Source: Bicyclus anynana
Lineage: Eukaryota; Arthropoda; Insecta; Lepidoptera; Nymphalidae
Assembly (NCBI RefSeq): GCF_947172395.1
Contig: NC_069105.1
Coordinates: forward strand, 1,364,001-1,428,000
Length of the DNA: 64,000 bases
Direction of reading: 5' to 3'
Shown here: piece by piece, positions 22,661-34,919 of the stretch
Numbering within the stretch: position 1 is the first letter of the stretch
How the letters are laid out: every line of letters starts with the position of its first letter
Made by a program: the position numbers and the translations under genes
Notes under the pieces: model-generated
Database searches by the model: none
The model's input: the letters and a program-made list of their open reading frames with translations, nothing else
What the model was told of the DNA's origin: nothing

Positions 22661-23810
22661 GATAAAACTGTATGAATTTTCATCTAATTACGATAAAAGA
22701 TTTTTAATAGATTTTGAAATTTTATAATCTTATTTATTTTGTAAATATCCAGACAATCTTTGCTTTTTAAGTATAAATTAGTTAACATTGACCTTATTTA
22801 CCCGAATGTATCATAAAAATCAATATATTCAAACCTAGTCATCATCCCCATTGCCTTGTGAACATTGATCTCTTCGTATGAAATCGTCTCATATTAAACC
22901 TACGCAGTTCGACGGAACTGGCGTACTCATGCATATTATGACGATTATAACTTTTACAACTTTTTGAATCGTTATATATCAAAAACAGTGGCTCGTAGAA
23001 AAATAGTATTAATAATTTTTTTGTAGATAATTTTATGATCTACAATTTTGTCTAAGGTATTTTTATGATAAAACTTGCCGTTTTGCTGAAAATCGCGAAA
23101 AACTCATTATTTTGACCTTTGACCTTAAATATTTTTTTTTTCCTTACAGGGGAAAGATGGGGAACTTTCAAATTTTTTTTTTAATGATATTTTAAACAAT
23201 CTTACCGATTTTCAGCTTGGTGGGAATTTAGGTAACTTTACTTTTATTTTTTGGTTTAATTTGACCGGACTAGGAGTAGAACTTACCCGCTATTAGTGCG
23301 ACCGCACAACAAATGCGGCGATTTAGTTAGCTACGGAGAAAGAATAGGTACCAGTTCTTTGCATTTTTATTGGACATTTACTCAGCGTTCAAATCCATAG
23401 ATTTGAATAATTCCATTTCCACTAGAAAATACAGGGTGTATTTTCTACGTCGCGCCGGAATATTGTCTATATAATCTGTATTTCGGAGTTATTCCGGATG
23501 GCAGCGCGATGAAGTTTTTTTGCATTTCGAATGGATTTTTAATATATTTGAGGTAGTTCGTAATTCAGAATTTAAAAGTCATTTATTGTTAGAATGGTAT
23601 ATTAGGTTAGAATGGTAATATTTTAAAATGGTGCAATGGTAATAATTAATCGTACATTTCAGTGTGACTTAACACAATTTTAAAATATTTATCACATATA
23701 TTCATTCAATCTAAATAAACTATTAAGCTTTAAAAATCAATGTCACTAATCCCACAATCGATAACAATAAAGTGTATGTATACACATGATTTTGTTAAAC
23801 AAGAAATTTG
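22661..23810. other. Intergenic, no gene seen
   Basis: AT-rich with several T runs. No repeat shared within the window except the 37-bp stretch at 23680-23717, which recurs at 25032-25068. Confidence 0.35.
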
Positions 23811-23844
23811 AGTCAACCTACCCCATATCTGGGGCAGGTTGACT
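23811..23844. repeat. Near-perfect palindrome
   Basis: AGTCAACCTACCCC and GGGGCAGGTTGACT pair with one mismatch around a 6-nt loop. A related GGGGCATGTTGACC follows at 23855. Confidence 0.55.
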
Positions 23845-24246
23845 TGTCACTAGGGGCATGTTGACCTATGAGTTGTAAAGGCAAAATCTACGAGGAAACA
23901 GAATAAAGACATAAATGTATCACTTATTAATTTTAATGATACCATGGTAATCTTCTGCCACATTAATTAAACACAATAAAATTCAAATTATAACAATCAA
24001 TCAGACATTTAAACATCAGGCGATTTGAGTACCTAAAAATAAACAAAGTACTTTCTTATACAATATTTATAACAAAACGAAGTAATTTCTTGCAAGCTTT
24101 AACCATTTGGTAACAAATAATCATATTTAATACAATTTTCTCTTATAAAGTATTTAAAACAAAACATTTTTTTTTTTAAACTTCACCGTTTGGTAAAAAA
24201 AATATCATATCTAACTAATGTCATTATATTTATTATTTGGTAACAG

Positions 24247-24945
24247 TTGACATACGTAAACGTGTGGGGCAAGGCTGCCGATATACAATCTATATTTGTA
24301 CTTCAAAAAAGAGCAATTCGAGCAATATATCAATTAAAATCACGCGAGTCCGTTCGTCAAAAGTTTAAAGAAATAGGTATACTAACAGTAGCCTGTCAAT
24401 ATATATATAACAGTATAGTATATGTAAGACAAAATATTAATTTGTACAAACGAAAAGGAGATTTAAACCCACGTCTTACTAGACACGGGCATAAGTTAGT
24501 TATTTCTGCATATCGTCTCCAAAGAGTAAAAAAATCTTTTGTAGGTTTGGGTGTACTCTTCTATAATAAGATCCCCAAGACTGTGATGGACCTGCCAATG
24601 CATAGCTTTAAGCAATGTGTTAAAAACATTTACTAAGTCGAGCGTACTACAACATTAATGAGTTCCTTAATGATAAAGATGCTTGGAGCCCGTTGGATCA
24701 GCTTCCACCTTCACACAGGAAGTAAAACTATAAGAAATGTAAACAGTAATTGTTATCAATTGTAAATTATAATACTGTATGACTTTTTCAAAAGAGCAAC
24801 TGTTGAGTTTCTTGCCGGTATCTTCTCAGCAGAACCTGCCTTCCGAACCGGTGGTAGAATCTTTACAAATAGTCAACTGACGTGTCAAAAGTGCTTGTAA
24901 ACTGAGCCTACTTGAAATAAATGATTTTTGATTTTGATACGTATG
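24247..24945 (+). pseudogene. Jockey/CR1-like LINE 3' end, RT C-terminal tail open
   Basis: Open frame 24247-24636 encodes WGKAADIQSIFVLQKRAIRA followed by QRVKKSFVGLGVLFYNKIPK and then stop. It is the last ~125 residues of a non-LTR reverse transcriptase. The 3' UTR to 24945 matches 8161-8500 closely, ending GCCTACTTGAAATAAATGAT and a (TTTTGA)n tail. It is 5' truncated, and the N-terminal methionine of the frame is not a real start. Confidence 0.8.
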
Positions 24946-25064
24946 TCTATTTTTATTGATATTAAAATAATTATTAATTATTTTGAAATCATAATATCCA
25001 ATCAGTTTTCTAAATCAAAATTTCTAAAACAAATTTAAAATATTTATCACATATATTCATTCAA

Positions 25065-25261
25065 TCTATACTAATATTATAAATCTGAAGAATTTGTTTG
25101 TTTGATTGAACGTGCTAATCTCAGGAACTACTAGTCCGATTTGAAAAATTCTTTCAGCGTTAGATAGCCCATTTATCAAGGAAGGCTACAGGCTATATAT
25201 TATCCCCGTATTCCTACGGGAACGGGAACCACGCGGGTAAAATCGCGCGGCGTCAGCTAGT
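25065..25261 (+). mobile_element. Non-autonomous Helitron, complete
   Basis: Runs from TCTATACTAATATTATAAAT to GCGCGGCGTCAGCTAG followed by T. Contains GAACGTGCTAATCTCAGGAA, the AGATAGCCCATTTATC block and the CCCGTATTCCTACGGG palindrome. Confidence 0.85.
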
Positions 25262-25554
25262 TTTTAAATAAATCGTCTCAAAGGGCTTTCAAGATCAAAC
25301 CCTGAGGTCACTCACACCTCCCTACAGATTTGGAGGGTACTCAGTGAAAGCTTTTTCAATATCGTCATTGGGGTCCATAAATTAAAGCTTCCGAGTCCTC
25401 TCGAAAAAGTCAATTTCCAAGTCCATAGCAATGATTAACGCTCGAAATGAATATTTCAGCGTTTTCTTATCTGAGAGGCTGTGTTTAATTAAAAAAAATG
25501 TGACGTGGAAATGGGGAGAATAATAAAAATGGACGCGATGTTTGATGATATTTT

Positions 25555-25755
25555 ACTAGCGATGCTGAGTGATGACCATTTTGGTACCACACACATCATT
25601 TTTTTTTTAATTTAATTTAATTATTAGTTTAATATCTTTAAATTATAGTTTACTATAGTTTTAAAATTTATTTCTTTTGTTTACGGTATTTGTTGTCTTT
25701 TGTGTATTATGTGTGTGTTTGTCCAAATAAAATAATTTTCTTTCTTTCATTCTTT
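25555..25755 (+). mobile_element. CR1/L2-like LINE 3' UTR fragment
   Basis: 'GATGCTGAGTGATGACC.TTT' parallels the 3' UTR at 3990-4020, and it ends with AAATAAAATAATTTTCTTTC-type sequence. No coding tail remains. Confidence 0.45.
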
Positions 25756-25870
25756 TATATTTCGTTAATGGCGGCAAATCTCTTTTAAAAAGACTTCAAA
25801 AAAATTAAAAGATTCTCAATTCGGTATGTTTTTTATGATTGTCATCTCATAAATTCATCATTTATTTATA

Positions 25871-26086
25871 ACTAGCGGACGCCCGCGACTTTGTCCGCGT
25901 GGAATTCAGTTGATCACTAATCCAGCGGGAACCATGGATTTTCCGGGATGAAAAGTAGCCTGTGTTAATCCAAAGTAAAATCTATTTACATTCCAAATTT
26001 CAGTTAAATCAATTCAGTAGCCACAACGCAAAGAAGGAACAAACATACACACTTACACACAAAGTTTCGTCTTTATAATATTACAG
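25871..26086 (-). mobile_element. Helitron (second subfamily)
   Basis: On the minus strand it ends with hairpin GCGGACAAAGTCGCGGGCGT-CCGCTAGT at 25871. The body has 'AATTTCAGTTAAATC' equivalents, and the 5' end is near TAATATTATAAAGACG. Confidence 0.75.
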
Positions 26087-28093
26087 TTCGTTTCATATAG
26101 AATGGTGCGGGTGACAGTTCGTTCCACTCTTGAAAGTTTGCCGCGATTCACGAATTACGTATTATGAACGTCATACAGGCGAATGTCACCGTACCCATGC
26201 TATCTTAAAAACACTTTAGTGTCATGAAACACGGTCAAACTCACATGATACAACATCGGAGTATGTGCGACTAGTTTCGTACTTATACAGGGCCCTTTTA
26301 TTAGTTTAGACATGTTATGTAAGCCACTGACGATCAAGTAATCTCACATGCCTGCAGCGCTAACGGTTTGTTGGCAGATAAAACTGATCGTGTGTTGGTC
26401 ACGATGTGCTTGACATCTTGCCGAAGAATACCAACTAGCTATTTTCAGTGATTCTCAACTCGCGTTATTTCGTATTCACTAATAATTAAAAAAAAATTAG
26501 CTTGTTTATTAATTTTCGATAACTTTTTACGGAATAGGAAAAATGTTATTGCTTTGATGTTAATTATATTAGGTGCTAATAGACCAAAGTTAGTGAATAG
26601 TCCGTTGAATAGTCCACTACAAGGTCAAGCCATTCCAAATGAAGAAGAGGAGATTTGTAGCTTTAAGCTCTACTAACTAAATGAATCAATTTCTATAAAA
26701 CCTTCCCTTTTATAGTGCTAAATAAATCAGTAAATTCAGTTTCTCCATATTACGCGATTGCTTTGCCAAAGAACTAGACCACTTGGTCAAAAAAGGAAAC
26801 CTTTTTCAATTGCTATTATTTGAAATGCATTATTCCAAATTGGGTAAGTAAGTGCTTGGTTAATAATATGTAACTAGTGGAATGTGTTTTGTTTTAAATT
26901 ATACACTTTAACAAATTATGATAGGTTTATATGAAAGTTTGTAATTGTTTGTAAGTTATAACTAAGTTTCTGAGTTATGTCAATTTTATTCGTATTTATT
27001 TTGAACCTAACTCTAGTTAAACGTCTCTGACGCTTGTTGTGAAGAAAGCAATCTAATATTATTAATAACAAATTTAACAAAAAAAGGTCTGTGCTTGACT
27101 CTCACACTTTATTTGTAACTGCTGTTTCGTGTTTTTGTTTCGGAATTTTTTTTGTTCCTTCTACGAATATGTCGTCTCTTTCCGAGTAGCTCGATGAAAT
27201 AGGTCTCTCAAAAAAGGGACCACGAGAATTTCTGTTAACGACAATATTATATTACAACTTTCATGGGAATTTTTATCCTACTACCTAAAGTTAAGGTTCA
27301 AAATACATTGTAGTTATAATTCGGACGTTTTTGTTAGTACAGCGTCTCACTTTCACGCTCTTTGACCGTGGGAGCCTGATGCGTGGGAAAATTGGGACCT
27401 ACAGGGTGTTTGTTTTGATCTACACCAAAAAAGCCGACGTTTTATATGATTACAGCAAATAAAATCCTGCAAAGGTTTTATTTGATTTGTTAACATGAGA
27501 ACTTTGGTATTATTTACCTGAGATTTTTTCAAAAAATCATCAAATCAAAAAGAAAATTTGCATAAATATACTTATAGGTAGGAGTATCAAAGGGTTACAG
27601 AATACCGGTTTTACAATTTTTTTTTACTTTATGTAGGTACAAGCGAATGATGTCGTTTTTCACTTATTTGGTAAAAGTACTATAATAATTAGGGTTCTAC
27701 ACTCTTTCACCAAAAATTACTCCAAAAATATTATATTTACTATAAAAAAAATCTCACAATTTTCTGTATTTTCATGATTCTTAAAAAGGGGTCCGGACGT
27801 TTTTAGATTACTTACAATTCTATAAAGCTTACGTAACCATACGTTTTTGGAACACGCTGTATATAAGACGTGAGGTCACGGCCAAGGTCAGAGCCCGGTT
27901 CATAAACTCAATTTATTTTCATCCAATGAATAAGTTCTATATAAAAAAATAGGATTAGTATTTTATATAGCTTATAATAAAATCTTAACAAGCTTTAAGT
28001 GTCGCGTACACCGTACAATATAATTGAGCAATAAGTATTGACGATTGCTCAAGACATTTGATTGTGTAGGGCTAATATTGAAAGGTTAAAATA
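26087..28093. other. Two kb with no gene recognised
   Basis: Unique-looking, AT-rich sequence. 'GCGTGGGAAAATTGGGACC' near 27382 resembles the GTGGGAA motif family of 29-34 kb. No ORF above 60 codons occurs and I find no domain-like exon. Confidence 0.35.
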
Positions 28094-28452
28094 TCTCTAT
28101 ACTATAGAGTATCTAAATATATAAAACTCAAAGGTGACTGACTGACATAGTGATCTATCAACGCACAGCCCAAATCACTGGACGGATCAGGCTAAAATTT
28201 GGCATGCAGGTACATGTTATGACGTAGGCATTCGCTAAGAAAGGATTTTAATCAATTCTACTTCCAAGGGGAAAAAATAGGGGATGAAAGTTTGTATGAA
28301 ACTTTGTCATCAAAGAAGCAATTTGGCTGAAATTTGGAATGGATATAGTTTTTCTCTGGATTAACACATAGGCTACTTTTCATCGCGTAAATATCCGCGG
28401 GATTTGTAAGAAACTGAATTCCACGCGGACGAAGTCACGGGCGTCCGCTAGT
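28094..28452 (+). mobile_element. Helitron (second subfamily), complete 3' end
   Basis: Contains 'GGCTGAAATTTGGAATGGAT', 'GATTAACACATAGGCTACTT' and 3' hairpin GCGGACGAAGTCACGGGCGT-CCGCTAGT, where the GCGGACG and CGTCCGC arms pair. The 5' end is near TCTCTATACTATAGAG. Confidence 0.75.
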
Positions 28453-28607
28453 AATCTATAAATACGTTATAAACACGGAAAAATACTTAAAATAATGTAA
28501 TTCAATATTTTTCAAAAATTTACCCAAAAGATTAAAAACGGGTTATAGTTTTGTAAAATCATTAGTGAATTTATTATGTTGAAAAGACATGAAAATATAA
28601 TTAGAAG

Positions 28608-28675
28608 GGGGTGAAGTAGGGATTGAAAGTTAACATCGATTTTCACGCGGACGAAGTCGCGGCGTTCGCTTGTAT
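28608..28675 (+). mobile_element. Helitron 3' fragment
   Basis: 'CATCGATTTTCACGCGGACG' then AAGTCGCGGCGTTCGCTTGT, a degraded 3' hairpin of the second subfamily. Confidence 0.55.
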
Positions 28676-29349
28676 ATAATATAAAAGCTTTACAAACTTT
28701 CAAATTTTCAACTTATAAATTTCGATGGCCTGGCCTTCCATGGCTTTCAATAAATATTATTATTTGTGAGTCCCTATACTTTAATTATTCAGTTGTATTT
28801 TAGATTCGTCAATATTGCACAATTATATTGTATGGTGTATTGGACTCCTTAATAAAACATTTATTTTAATATCACCATTGGCAATAATATGCCAATATAA
28901 ATTATCTGGCGATTTGCTTGTGACCTTGTAAATAGCGTGCCAAAAATTACTAAATAACAAAATACAGATAATGAAACTCTATCCCAAGTATAATAAAGTT
29001 CAAAGTGCTTGAACATACGTACTAAACGTTGTGGTGAAAATATTGAAAAATACAAAGTTAATATTTGCTATGTCGTATGCTGTATGACAATGAAATTAAG
29101 GTTTAATTTTGTGTGCATATTAATTTAACAAAGTTTGTATAACATGGTTGAATAACTATGGGCTGAAACTCTCATAGGGAAAAAATTCTTGTGGGAAAGT
29201 AAATTGGTGGGAATTCTACATTGTGGGGCCGACGCGTGCCGGCTTTGGGTGACTGGGGTGATAAAATGCGGTTTACATACATTTTGTATTACTGCATACT
29301 GGGTTAAACTTTTACTGTAGGGTTATTTTTTTACGACGGACAACATTTT
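28676..29349. other. Intergenic, no gene seen
   Basis: AT-rich. Two overlapping 60-codon minus-strand frames have no recognisable features. Confidence 0.35.
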
Positions 29350-29425
29350 CCCATGCCGTGACAGTTCCTATGTGACCGTGCCATGGGAAGTTCATGGCGT
29401 GAGAAATTCGTAACAGGATACAATT
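29350..29425 (+). repeat. GTGGGAA-type motif block, copy 1
   Basis: 'CCCATGCC', 'AGTTCCTATGTGA', 'CATGGG', and 'GGCGTGAGAAATTCGTAACA' align with 30847-30915. Confidence 0.5.
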
Positions 29426-29448
29426 TTTATACAGGGTGCTCGGGAGTA

Positions 29449-29766
29449 TTTTTTTTTTATTTACAAGTTAGCCCTTGACTACAATCTCACCTGATAGTAA
29501 GTGATGATGCAGTCTAAGATGGCAGCGGGACTTGTTTAGGAGGAGGATGAAAATCCACACACCTTTCGGTTTCTACACGACATCGTACCGGAACGCTAAA
29601 TCGTCGTACGTCTTTGTCGGTAGGGTGGTAACTAGCCACGGCCGGAGCCTCCCACCAGCCAGACCTGGACCAATTAAGAAAATCTCAATCGGCCCAGCCG
29701 GGAATCGAACCCAGGACCTCCGTCTTGTAAATCCACCGCGCATACCACTGCGCCACGGAGGCCGCC
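29449..29766 (-). mobile_element. SINE-A, full length
   Basis: On the minus strand: tRNA-like head GCCTCCGTGGCGCAGTGGTA, B box GGGTTCGATTCCCGG, the linker GGTCCAGGTCTGGCTGGTGG, body, and T-rich complement of the poly-A tail at 29449. Internal Pol III A and B boxes are present. Confidence 0.85.
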
Positions 29767-30301
29767 AAAAATAAGTAGGTAATAAATATAATAATAAATA
29801 CTTGGACCTTGCTCACGAGATTACCGCCATGTGGAATGTTGAGTCAACTATTATTGTTCCGATAGTTGTTTCAGTCAATGGTCTTATAGCGAAAGACCTA
29901 TTTACAAAAGAAAGATTATTTACTCCGAAAATATTAATTTTAGAACACAGTCATGTTCTTTGAACATTTTTAATTAATTTTCGGTAAAGAATCCCAGAGT
30001 TATGGGAAATACTCCTGAGCATACTGTATAATTTTACTAGCGCATGTCTGCGATTTTGTTTCCGAGTAAACCTTGTTCGTAAGCATTTTAGAAGATAGAA
30101 TTAGTAAGCTATCTTTTATAGATAGATAATTATATGCCAACGCGGAGTTTTTGTCTATAATCTAAACAAAAATATTTGGCAAATTATATATCTGAACTAA
30201 GTCATTAATATTAATAATATAATACAATAATTATTACTGAATCAGTAATAAGTAAGTTTGGCAAATTATATATCTGAACTTACTAATAAATCCGTATAAT
30301 C

Positions 30302-30607
30302 AATACCGTCTTTACCATAAGGGCACACGGGGCCCGTGCCCAGGGCCCCCATTCTCAAGGGGTCCCGAAGGACTGACAATTTATATCAATGTCCTTCAAA
30401 ATGTTGATTTTAAGGATATACCTAATAGAAGATTTTGCTCAACAGAAATCCCAAAGAAACCGTTATCGTAATCGTAACCTAAAAACCAGCATTAGGTATA
30501 AGATCATTAAGGACATATATAATATCATATTGTATTTTTACTGTTTTTTGGGCACATAAGAATTTGGGGGCTTTCCAAAAAGGCCTGGTTTAAGACGGCG
30601 GTGAGTA
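30302..30607. mobile_element. Short DNA transposon derivative with imperfect inverted ends
   Basis: The left end ACCGTCTTTACCATAAGGGC then GGGCCC and AGGGCCCCCA resembles the reverse complement of the right end (TTTGGGGGCTTTCCAAAAAG then GCCTGGTTTAAGACGGCGG). No coding sequence lies between, which is what an internally deleted copy would show. Superfamily is uncertain. Confidence 0.45.
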
Positions 30608-30846
30608 TAATGTATTGGTGAACACAGCATGAAAATCCGTTAATTAACTATCGAATTTATCGCGAACAGAAAGACAGATTCGAATATAACTACGCAAAAC
30701 ACATTTTATTTCCATGGTTATTACATAAGTTGTAAGAATATAGGTAAGTAGATTAGGTACCTTATCTACTTAGGTTTATCTTTATCAAAAGTGTGGGAAA
30801 CGGTTTTGCATGGTCGAGGTCGGGCAAGGACGTCTCTGTCGTGGGA

Positions 30847-30915
30847 CCCATGCCAGTTCCTGTGTGAACGGGCTATGGGAACACCATGGTGTGAGAAATT
30901 TTGTAACACGATGCG
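30847..30915 (+). repeat. GTGGGAA-type motif block, copy 2
   Basis: Pairs with 29350-29425. Confidence 0.5.
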
Positions 30916-30936
30916 TTTTTTTCGTGTTTACATTTT

Positions 30937-30978
30937 TTTTATTCTTTACAAGTTAGCCCTTGACTACAATCTCACAAG
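30937..30978 (-). mobile_element. SINE-A 3' scrap
   Basis: 'TTCTTTACAAGTTAGCCCTT' then 'GACTACAATCTCAC' is the reverse complement of the SINE-A tail. Confidence 0.65.
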
Positions 30979-31440
30979 GATGAAGATCCACATCTACGTT
31001 CTGAATTTATATAGAGTTATTATATGTATTGTTATCAAAGATTGACTAAATGCGAATGACTTCGGTTTACACGATAAGGTATATAAGTGAGATTTGAACC
31101 GAGGGTTTCGTACTATAGATAAATATTCGATCAACCTTGATGACTGATTAAGTAAATACTATAAATTCTATATCTAAATTAGTATTATAAAGGTTAGACC
31201 GCTTTGAATTTTTTTTACTAATAAATAGAAAGCTACTTGTATATTATCTGGGAGTAACATAAGCTGTATTTTGTGTGTAGTTTTTTATAGTTTTATTACA
31301 AATGTATAAATACTTTTCAGATTTTTTCTTAAACTTATAACTTATAAGTAAGTATAAAACAATATTACTAGTCACTATTCACTAATTGACTAATTTTAGC
31401 CCGCGGGTTTAATAGCGAAAAATTTTTGCTTATATAGCCT

Positions 31441-31652
31441 ACTAGCGGATGCCCGCGACTTCGTCCGCGTGAATTCAGTATTTCACAAATCCCGCGGGAG
31501 CCATGGATTTTTCCAATATGCAGTAGCCCATGTGTTATTTCAGATTAAAATCTATTTCCATACCAAATTTCAGCAAAATCGCTTGATTGGTAGCGGCGTT
31601 AAAGAGTAACAAACATCCATACAAACTTTCGCGTTTATAATATTAGAAGGAT
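31441..31652 (-). mobile_element. Helitron (second subfamily), near complete
   Basis: On the minus strand it starts TCCTTCTAATATTATAAACG at 31652 and ends with hairpin GCGGACGAAGTCGCGGGCAT-CCGCTAGT at 31441. Confidence 0.8.
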
Positions 31653-31854
31653 TATGATTAAACCATTCTCAATTAATAGGCTATCCAACAATGTATAATG
31701 TTTTCAATTCACACCAGCACTTTCTAAGATGTGTGCGTTCAACCAAACATACTCTAGCTTTAACTACTCTGTAAATTTATTAAACATAACAACAACTCCT
31801 TATAATCACAATATAATCACTCGCTAAAAACCGTTAACCCCAAAATAGCACTTA

Positions 31855-32110
31855 CTGGCACGCGCCCATAACAAAGGTACTTTATGTCCCACGGTATCTT
31901 TACCGGAACAAAGTGTCCATGAGAACTGATTGAGCTGTTAAGAGGTCGTTGACAAAAAAAACGGGGGTACATTTGAATAACGAATCGAGGATCGACCAAA
32001 ATAGTCTCGGTTAAAAAAAATACGGTTCCCATGAATTTGTTGCCCAATTCGTTCGCATGGGAAAGGATCAGGTACTGTGGGAAACTAAATTTCGGTTGAG
32101 ATTTTTTTGC
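31855..32110 (+). repeat. ~0.95-kb-spaced repeat, copy 1
   Basis: Shares 'GGCACGCGCC', 'TCCCACGGTATC', 'GTTCGCATGGGAAA' and 'TACTGTGGGAA' with copies at 32828 and 33752. No coding content is recognised. Confidence 0.55.
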
Positions 32111-32268
32111 AATATTATGAATAGAGAATGCCAAAGATACCCGGAAGCAATCTTAAGATGTTTATGATGGATTAGGGAATTATTACAATGATGAACAATT
32201 AAAACTTACATTTCTGAATTTATTTCCAGCACTTCACTGTAAGACCTTTTTTCCAAGATATTGATTCA

Positions 32269-32440
32269 TCCTACTAATATTATTCCGTAGCTACTGAACC
32301 GGTTTGGCTGAAATTTAAAACGAAGCTATATAATACCCTAGATTAACACATAGGCTACTTTTCATCCCGGAAATCCTTGGTTCCCGTAGGATTAGTGTAA
32401 ACTAAATTCCACTCAAACGAAGTCGCGGGCGTCCGCTAGT
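32269..32440 (+). mobile_element. Helitron (second subfamily)
   Basis: TCCTACTAATATTATTCCGT at the 5' end, then GATTAACACATAGGCTACTT, then GAAGTCGCGGGCGTCCGCTAG followed by T. The middle is deleted relative to 28094. Confidence 0.8.
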
Positions 32441-32827
32441 AATTAATATAAGTACCTTATCATTAAAAATTACTATAATATAAAATATTAAATCCTTTTT
32501 ATTATATAATATATTAATTCGACTTTACGATTCAAAACAAAATCAGATTTAAATCGTCTGCTCACATAATCGATTTTAAAGGACTTTAAAAAAGGGAGTT
32601 TTTCAACTCGACCGTATATATTTTTATCTTAACACTAAGATTCTGTATACGCAAAGACTATTTATTAATCAATCTTTCATCCGATTATCCCAATTAGTCA
32701 CTAAATATTTTGAAAGTACTCTCCGAAAATTTGCTCTATTAAGCCTAAGTTTTATAAGTAGATAAACCATCCAAAAAAAGTTAATAAGGTATTCGACATT
32801 AATTGGATACTATTTAAATCCGTCGCT

Positions 32828-33045
32828 CAGGCACGCGCTGTTAAATATCCTGGGGTAGAAAATATCCCACGGTATCCTTCTCGGGTCAAAGATTACACGG
32901 GAACGAGCAGTGGAGTGTTAACTCCGATTCTATGGTTTTGGGTACATTTTTTTTACGAATCCCACGTTCAAATTTAGTTTTCATGAGAAAAGGTTTGGTT
33001 CTGTGGGAATGACTAATTGTGTGAGAATTTGAGTCAATCGCAAAG
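32828..33045 (+). repeat. ~0.95-kb-spaced repeat, copy 2
   Basis: Aligns end to end with 33752-33965: 'AAAATATCCCACG..ATCCTT', 'CGGGTCAAAGATT', 'GAGTGTTAAC.CCGATT', 'GGTTCTGTGGGAA'. Confidence 0.65.
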
Positions 33046-33751
33046 AGGGTTGTCAAAATTTAAGTATGGTCTAAACATGAAACTAAAATGATATCATTGT
33101 GTTATTTTATAAGAATACGTACGTATTTATGTTTTTTTTATAAATATTAGGTTCTTACAATACAATTTAGTAGATGCGGTAAGATATTTCTTTCTAGAAA
33201 AATATAGAAAATGGTTATGTAAATAAAGTTTTGTAAGCTTAAAAAATGTATTGTCTTTAGTCTCTGTAAAGATTCTTTATAAGGATTTTTATATTTTCTT
33301 TGTAATTCTTATGTAATATTATCAAGAATCACCTGTAATAATTCACAACAATATGTACTTACCTAGTGATGAAAAATTTCAATTATTCCAACCTTACTAA
33401 TATTTACATAACTAATTTTATTATTAGTTCAAGTGATATAAAATGTTAATTATATTAGTTCATAATTCGTTCACACACCACTTTAACATATTTTTATTTT
33501 TTAATACTTTACTTATTAAAGTTTTTATTAATGTAAATCTTTAAAAACACACTTTACACTGGTTTAGAAATCTAAGTAATATGTCACAACTGTTCACAAT
33601 AAAGTAATCATTAAATTTAACGATTGAATTTAATTAAAACATTTTGAAAGCAATCGCTTAATTCGTCAATATATTTGTATTATATTATTAACGAATATAT
33701 TTATTAATGAAGATTCACACGCTATTTTAAAACCGTTGAAGTGTCAAACGT
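33046..33751. other. Intergenic, no gene seen
   Basis: Very AT-rich (TTATTA- and TATATT-rich). Nothing recognised. Confidence 0.4.
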
Positions 33752-33965
33752 AGCAGCACGCGCCTCTGAATAAACAGGGGTACAAAATATCCCACGCCAT
33801 CCTTCCCGGGTCAAAGATTCCAAACCGACCAGTTGAGTGTTAACACCGATTATACGGTTTCGGTTACAATTTTTTATAGGGATTGTAAAATATTCACGTT
33901 CAGTTCGCATGGGAAACGGCCTGGTTCTGTGGGAAGGACTTATTGTGTGGGAATCTAAAACGGAT
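33752..33965 (+). repeat. ~0.95-kb-spaced repeat, copy 3
   Basis: See 32828. The 62-codon minus-strand frame here is not conserved in copy 2. Confidence 0.65.
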
Positions 33966-34159
33966 AGGCGAGGGATGTTGAGTATTTAATGCCGGTTAGT
34001 GAGAGACATTCTATTTCAATTTATTGTATAATATGCGATGCATTGTGTGTAGATACACAACCTAGTTAATAGTTTAATAGGATTCCAAAGATGTACCATA
34101 TTAGCACATTAATGATTTTAAACTTATTTCGTGGTTGTTCATTATGAATATTATTTAAA

Positions 34160-34345
34160 CGGGTACATACCACGATAAAAAGACAAGATTTTTAATGTCG
34201 ATATTTCGACCCAGTTGCATGGATCGTGGTCACGACGGGACTGAAGTTGCGAGATGCGAAGTTGACATCAGCTGTTAGGGGCGTATATTTTCGATGCCGC
34301 TATAGATCTTCAATACGACTTTTCTCTTCATGATTGAAAAATACT
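34160..34345 (-). mobile_element. Possible Penelope-like element terminus
   Basis: On the minus strand 'CACGATCCATGCAACTGGGT' then CGAAATATCGACATTAAAAA resembles the CGAAATATCGAC-type termini I recall from insect Penelope-like elements. No reverse transcriptase or GIY-YIG coding remains, so this is a weak call. Confidence 0.3.
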
Positions 34346-34351
34346 CTTATC

Positions 34352-34430
34352 CCGACCGAGGATTCGAACTCAGATCCTTGTGGTTCATAACCAAATAGGT
34401 CAGCCTACACCAATGAGGCAGTTTGTAGAA
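34352..34430 (-). mobile_element. tRNA-like SINE head
   Basis: On the minus strand 'CATTGGTGTAGGCTGACC' is A-box-like and GAGTTCGAATCCTCGG is a good B box. Acceptor arms do not pair, so it is not called a tRNA gene. Confidence 0.4.
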
Positions 34431-34671
34431 CACAACGAAGAAAAGGCAAAGGTTAAACGTCTCAGTAGACCGAAAATCAACCCCACAAATACGTTAATTC
34501 ATACCCACGTCACCCTTCATCCCTGCGCAGAAATATTTGAACCGTATTTATTACGAGCATTGTACGTAATAACCTCCCTGAGCCACTGCACGTGTCGGCT
34601 TACTACTACGTGACTGAAGTCTCAAGTGAATTTTCCTATAATGCAGTACCTATACAAATCTTTATCTATAT

Positions 34672-34850
34672 ACAATAGCCTTGCGGTTTCACCCGCGTAG
34701 TTCCTGATTTTGTAAGAATATGGGGTAAAATATAGCTCGTGACACTCACAGATAACGTGGCGTAGTGGTCAAAGAATTTTCAAAATCTGTTTTGTAGTTT
34801 CAGAGATTACCCTCTACAACAGTACAGACTTTACCTCCTCTAAATATTAG
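34672..34850 (-). mobile_element. Helitron fragment
   Basis: 'GCGGTTTCACCCGCGTAGTT' at the left, then ATATAGCTCGTGACACTCAC, and at the right 'TTTACCTCCTCTAAATATTA', the complement of the 5' end. Diverged; terminal CTAG lost. Confidence 0.6.
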
Positions 34851-34919
34851 TACCTATTACTACACTAGTAGGTAGGGTAGGTAGGTAAGTTGGTGCTCTA
34901 GGAGGTAATCTATTTTTCT

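Noticed and set aside
34160..34345. Hammerhead ribozyme, as known from some Penelope-like elements
   Set aside because: I could not find the full conserved core (CUGAUGA, GAAA, cleavage UH) in order.
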